Assembly: GCA_945885485.1 (NCBI GenBank)
Contig: CAMCYT010000082.1
Location: 1-10,026, forward strand
DNA length: 10,026 bases
Origin: Prosthecobacter debontii
GTDB taxonomy: Bacteria; Verrucomicrobiota; Verrucomicrobiia; Verrucomicrobiales; Akkermansiaceae
Reading direction: 5' to 3'
Both the position numbers and the translations under genes were made by a program. Of this stretch, positions 6,971 to 10,026 are shown in pieces. Positions within the stretch are counted from its first letter, which is position 1. Each line of letters starts with the position of its first letter. The notes below the pieces were generated by a model. That model was not told where the DNA came from and did not search any database. It was given only the letters and a program-made list of their open reading frames with translations.

Positions 6971-6984
6971 ATGGATGTTCCGCA
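6964..6984 (+). promoter_or_regulatory. Hairpin presenting the nuoM start codon in its loop
   Basis: A perfect inverted repeat: TGCGGAA (6964-6970) pairs with TTCCGCA (6978-6984). The 7-nt loop is ATGGATG, whose first three bases are the nuoM start codon. A second, out-of-frame ATG ends the loop. With no Shine-Dalgarno upstream, the structure may either expose or restrict initiation. The pairing is certain from the sequence; a function is inference. Confidence 0.4.
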
Positions 6985-8440
6985 AGACTTTCCCATTTCT
7001 TATATGCTCACCCTTCTTGTTGCCCTACCGATTCTGGCTTTCATCGCGATTCTTCTCGGTGCCCCTGCGCGCCGAACTGCGTTAGCCGCCTCCGCCATCA
7101 ACCTCATTATCGGTTTGGGTTCGGTGTTTTGTTGGAAGCAAGATATTTGGAATTTCTCCATCACGGTTCTCGAAAAACCCGAACTGAATCTCAGCTTCGG
7201 TTACATCGATGCGATGAGTTTGATCATGATCCTGCTATCCGTGATCGTCACCTTCGCGGCGGTGCATGCGAGCAAAGCTCCAGAAGGTTCCGAGAAACTT
7301 TACTACGGATCTTCCTTGCTCATCGCGGCGGGCGCGATTGGTGCATTTGCTTCCAAAGATTTATTTTTCTTCTACGCCTTCCATGAAATGGCATTGATCC
7401 CGACCTTCCTGATGATAGGGATTTTGGGTCGGGGAGATCGCCGGGGGATCGCATGGAAAATCACCATCTATCTCGGCCTCGGTTCGTTGGTGTTGTTAGC
7501 CGGTTTGGTTTGGCTCGCTTCGCTCACCGGAACGTTTGATTTGTTGGCGATGCAAGACCTCGCTGGAAAAATTGATCCCGCTGCACAGAAAGGCATCGCT
7601 GCTTTGTTGATCATTGGCTTTGGAACGTTGGTTTCATTGTTTCCGTTTCATTCATGGGCGGCTCCCGCCTACGCCAGCGCACCAGCGCCGACCGCGATGC
7701 TGCATGCGGGTGTGCTGAAAAAATTTGGTCTCTACGGGATGTTACGCGTCGCTCTGCCTATGGTTCCAGAAGGACTGCAAGTTTGGCTGACTCCACTGTT
7801 GGTTTTGCTGTTAGGAAATATTCTCTGGGTTGGTTTCGTGACCATTTCCCAAAAACGCTTGGACACGATGCTTGGAAGTTCATCGGTCATGCACATGGGC
7901 TACATTTTCCTCGCGATTGCCGCATTGATCGCGAATAAGGAAAATGACATCGCGCTCCCCGCAGCGGTGTTGCTGATGTTCGCGCACGGTATTTCGATCG
8001 CTTTGCAATTCTCCTTGGCGGATCGCATCGAACGTAGCACCGGCTCGCTTGATTTCGCTGATCTTGGCGGTCTCGCAAAATCCGCTCCTGCGCTGGCGTT
8101 TGTTTTCGGCATCGGTGCGATGGCATCCATCGGGCTTCCGGGTCTCGCGAACTTCGCGGGCGAGGTGCTGGTTTTCCTCTCCGCGTTCCGCGATTACGAT
8201 CCAGCTAAAGATTTAGGCCCATTGCAGATCGCTTGTATTCTGGCGATCTGGGGTGTGGTGATTTCCGCGGTTTATATGCTCCGTGCTTTCCGGAAAATTT
8301 TCCAAGGTCCTCCAGTGAAAGCCACCATGAACGCGGCCGATCTTACATGGTGCGATCATATTCCCGCAGTGCTCCTAATTCTTTCTCTCCTTGCTGTGGG
8401 TTGCTATCCCAACCTTCTTCTCAACTTCTTCGTCAAGTAA
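6971..8440 (+). CDS. nuoM: NADH-quinone oxidoreductase subunit M (complex I, NuoM), divergent
   Basis: 489 aa, close to E. coli NuoM (509), with hydrophobic segments throughout as expected for about 14 helices. Antiporter-like proton-channel subunit of the complex I membrane arm. Conserved features: FHEMALIPTFLMIGILGRGD with Glu139 (E. coli Glu144), FPFHSWAAPAYASAPAPTA, HAGVLKKFGLYGMLR with Lys251 (E. coli Lys265), GSSSVMHMGYIFLAI, and GLPGLANFAGEVLVF with Glu398 (equivalent to the TM12 Glu). Oddities: the TM7 lysine (E. coli Lys234) is Leu220; the LPDAH motif reads AAPAY; the usual DLKR before the broken helix reads RLDTM; an extra Lys250 adjoins Lys251. Start ATG 6971 is chosen; ATG 7004 (MLTLLVALPIL) is an in-frame alternative and also resembles NuoM N-termini. 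nuoN follows after 36 nt. The gene before it is not nuoL, so the nuo genes are split or rearranged here. Confidence 0.93.
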   Translation: MDVPQDFPISYMLTLLVALPILAFIAILLGAPARRTALAASAINLIIGLGSVFCWKQDIWNFSITVLEKPELNLSFGYIDAMSLIMILLSVIVTFAAVHASKAPEGSEKLYYGSSLLIAAGAIGAFASKDLFFFYAFHEMALIPTFLMIGILGRGDRRGIAWKITIYLGLGSLVLLAGLVWLASLTGTFDLLAMQDLAGKIDPAAQKGIAALLIIGFGTLVSLFPFHSWAAPAYASAPAPTAMLHAGVLKKFGLYGMLRVALPMVPEGLQVWLTPLLVLLLGNILWVGFVTISQKRLDTMLGSSSVMHMGYIFLAIAALIANKENDIALPAAVLLMFAHGISIALQFSLADRIERSTGSLDFADLGGLAKSAPALAFVFGIGAMASIGLPGLANFAGEVLVFLSAFRDYDPAKDLGPLQIACILAIWGVVISAVYMLRAFRKIFQGPPVKATMNAADLTWCDHIPAVLLILSLLAVGCYPNLLLNFFVK

Positions 8441-8476
8441 GGATTTCAACCACTTTAACATTCAACGTTTCACGCA

Positions 8477-9949
8477 ATGCCCGCCTACTATCTGGAAGCA
8501 CTCACCGTCACCCTCGGCTTCATCATCTTGCTCGCCGAGGCATTTATTCCTTAGAAAAATAAATCATGGGTCGGGCTCGTTGGAGCGGCTGGTTTGTTAG
8601 GAATTCTCATCGCGACTTGCTTGGCCATCGGACCGGAATCCAAACCTGATGCGAAATGGGCGAGTTGGCCTCTGTGGAATTTCTATCAGTTCGATGCGCT
8701 CGCGAAGTTCTACAAAATTTTCGCACTCATCACCACCGCTGCGGTGTTGTTGATGGCGATCGATTACCGGAAAATCCTGGCGCGGTTCACTGAGAATCCG
8801 AAATCCGAAGAGGGGACGGGTGAATATTATGCCTTACCGATTTTTGCCTGCGCTGGAATGATGTGGATGGCTTCTGCGAAAGATCTCGCAGGTGCGTTTG
8901 TCGCTTTGGAATTGGTGACCATCACGTTCTACATCTTGGTTGCGTATATGCGCCGCAATGTTGGTTCACTGGAAGCTGGCGTGAAGTATCTCATCCTCGG
9001 TGCGCTCAGTACGGGTTTCCTCGTTTACGGTATTGCTTGGGTCTACGGTGCGACCGGCTCGATGCGTCTCGATCTCATGCCGGAAAAACTCGCCGAGATG
9101 CAGAACACGGTTCCGTTGCTGTTCGGCATCGCGCTGGTCTTGGTTGCTCTCGGTTTCAAAGTCGGTGCCGTGCCGATGCAGATGTGGATACCCGATGTCT
9201 ATCAAGGCGCCCCAACCCCGACGACTGCCTTCCTTTCGGTAGGTTCAAAAGCCGCTGGATTTATATTGCTGATTCGCTTCCTTACACCGTTTCTCGCTGA
9301 AAGCTCACCGGTGCGGAATCAAGTTCTCACGATCCTGCTCATTCTTGCTTGTGCGACTTTGTTGTTTGGAAACTTGGCCGCCATCGCGCAAACCAACTTC
9401 AAGCGTTTGCTCGCTTATTCATCTATCGCGCATGCTGGATTTTTGCTCCTCGCTATCGCGGCTTGGACATCGACATCGGAAACATCCGTGACCTCGATCC
9501 AAGCTGTTTCGTTCTACCTCGCGACGTATCTGATCATGACGCTCGGCGTGTTTTTCATCGTCGCGCAAGTCCGTATCAATCGTGATGGCGAAGCGATCTC
9601 TGACTTCAATGGACTCGGAAAACGGAATCCCGCGCTTGCTCTCGCATTGACTGTGTTGCTTGCCGCGCTCGCCGGTGTGCCGCTCACCGCAGGTTTCATT
9701 GGGAAATTCTTCGTATTCTCGCTCGCTGCACAATCCGGACTCTGGATCGCACTCGGTGTTGCGGTTGTCGCCGCTGCTGCCGGTTTCTACTACTACTTCA
9801 AAACCATCCGCGCCATGTGGTGGATCGAGCCGAACGACGATTCGAAAATCACGCTGCCTATCATTTCCAAAATTTGCATCGCTACTCTAACGGTGCTGAC
9901 CTTGGTTTTCGGAGTTTATCCGCAGCCGATCTTGGCGTTGCTGAAGTGA
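8477..9949 (+). CDS. nuoN: NADH-quinone oxidoreductase subunit N (NuoN), interrupted by an in-frame TAG at codon 26
   Basis: Distal antiporter-like proton-channel subunit of the complex I membrane arm. From ATG 8477 the frame reads MPAYYLEALTV and a hydrophobic first helix to Pro25, then TAG (8552-8554), then continues in the same frame as KNKSWVGLVGAAGLLGILIA to TGA at 9947-9949. With the TAG read as one residue the protein is 490 aa, against 485 in E. coli NuoN. Key residues are intact (numbering from 8477): Glu145 (VALELVTITFYILVAY), Lys228 (LGFKVGAVPMQMWIPDVYQG), Lys258 (SVGSKAAG), NFKRLLAYSSIAHAG, and Lys410 (TAGFIGKFFVF). The first start codon after the TAG is TTG at 8594, which would remove the whole first helix; that open frame (8594-9949, 451 aa) is what a simple gene finder would report. 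The rest is intact, so a sequencing error or recent AAG-to-TAG change is likeliest. It lies 36 nt after nuoM, with no Shine-Dalgarno. Confidence 0.88.
8552..8554 (+). other. In-frame amber codon within nuoN
   Basis: TAG at codon 26, between CCT (Pro25) and AAA (Lys27) in a stretch rich in Lys/Asn codons. It is one base from AAG (Lys), which would give PKKNKSW, a plausible positively charged loop after the first helix. TAG is also used as the ordinary terminator of the E1-beta gene (backed directly by TAA) and of the YfbK-like gene, so general reassignment of TAG is unlikely. Confidence 0.9.
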
Positions 9950-9969
9950 GCTAGAGGTTGGCTTCATCA

Positions 9970-10026
9970 TTGGTAGGGCGCCATCGCCGAGGGCGCCGCG
10001 CGTAGAGAGGTGCCAAGGATTTGGTA
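9970..10026. repeat. Possible intergenic palindromic repeat, cut by the window edge
   Basis: GGCGCC (9977-9982) and GGCGCC (9992-9997) can pair around a 9-nt loop, followed by a CG-rich CGCGCG-like tail. The hexamer TTGGTA occurs just before it (9970-9975) and again as the last six bases of the window (10021-10026). This suggests a unit of about 51 nt that may begin again past the edge. Only one copy is visible, so repeat status is unproven. No terminator-like T-run follows the hairpin. Confidence 0.35.

Noticed and set aside
6822..7085. 87-codon open frame across the intergenic region into nuoM
   Set aside because: Two thirds of it lies in the intergenic gap and the rest overlaps nuoM out of frame; its composition is unlike a real protein and no motif is seen.
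8552..8554. Pyrrolysine or selenocysteine-type recoding at the nuoN amber codon
   Set aside because: NuoN has no known need for a special residue in this loop, no stem-loop element is evident downstream, and TAG serves as an ordinary stop elsewhere in the window.
8566..8660. Out-of-frame ATG 8566 as a restart after the nuoN TAG
   Set aside because: It is in a different frame from nuoN and meets a stop within about 30 codons.

Overview
The window reads as a bacterial chromosome segment of moderate G+C content, with nine protein-coding genes all on the + strand. Two features suggest Verrucomicrobiota or a relative: protein style (separate E1-alpha/E1-beta with an HGEHDDGAYVP loop, a Rex in a non-Firmicute-like context, a YfbK-family protein) and starts that all lack a Shine-Dalgarno sequence. 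This is inference from sequence style, not a phylogenetic test.

Layout. (1) 3-1892: the end of a surface-polysaccharide acylation unit, with the C-terminal two thirds of an AlgI-like MBOAT acyltransferase followed 3 nt later by a membrane-anchored SGNH-fold protein. (2) 1893-1980: a short intergenic boundary with two small hairpins and a weak promoter-like pair. (3) 1981-5212: a 2-oxoacid (most likely pyruvate) dehydrogenase operon, E1-alpha, E1-beta (4-nt overlap) and E2. No E3 is present in the window. (4) 5225-5866: the NADH/NAD+-sensing repressor Rex, 12 nt behind E2. (5) 5876-6808: a membrane-anchored YfbK-family protein that has both family flanks but lacks the von Willebrand A domain normally between them. 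(6) 6809-6970: an intergenic region. (7) 6971-9949: nuoM and nuoN, the last two antiporter-like membrane subunits of complex I. (8) 9950-10026: a hairpin resembling an intergenic repeat, cut by the window edge.

The genes from 1981 to 9949 form a coherent NADH theme: pyruvate dehydrogenase makes NADH, Rex senses the NADH/NAD+ ratio, and complex I oxidises NADH. Whether Rex controls either flank is inference; I found no convincing full Rex operator.

The four points most worth a second look are: an in-frame TAG at codon 26 of an otherwise intact nuoN; the VWA-less YfbK-like protein; NuoM with leucine in place of the essential TM7 proton-pumping lysine and an extra lysine in TM8; and the nuoM start codon sitting in the loop of a perfect 7-bp hairpin.
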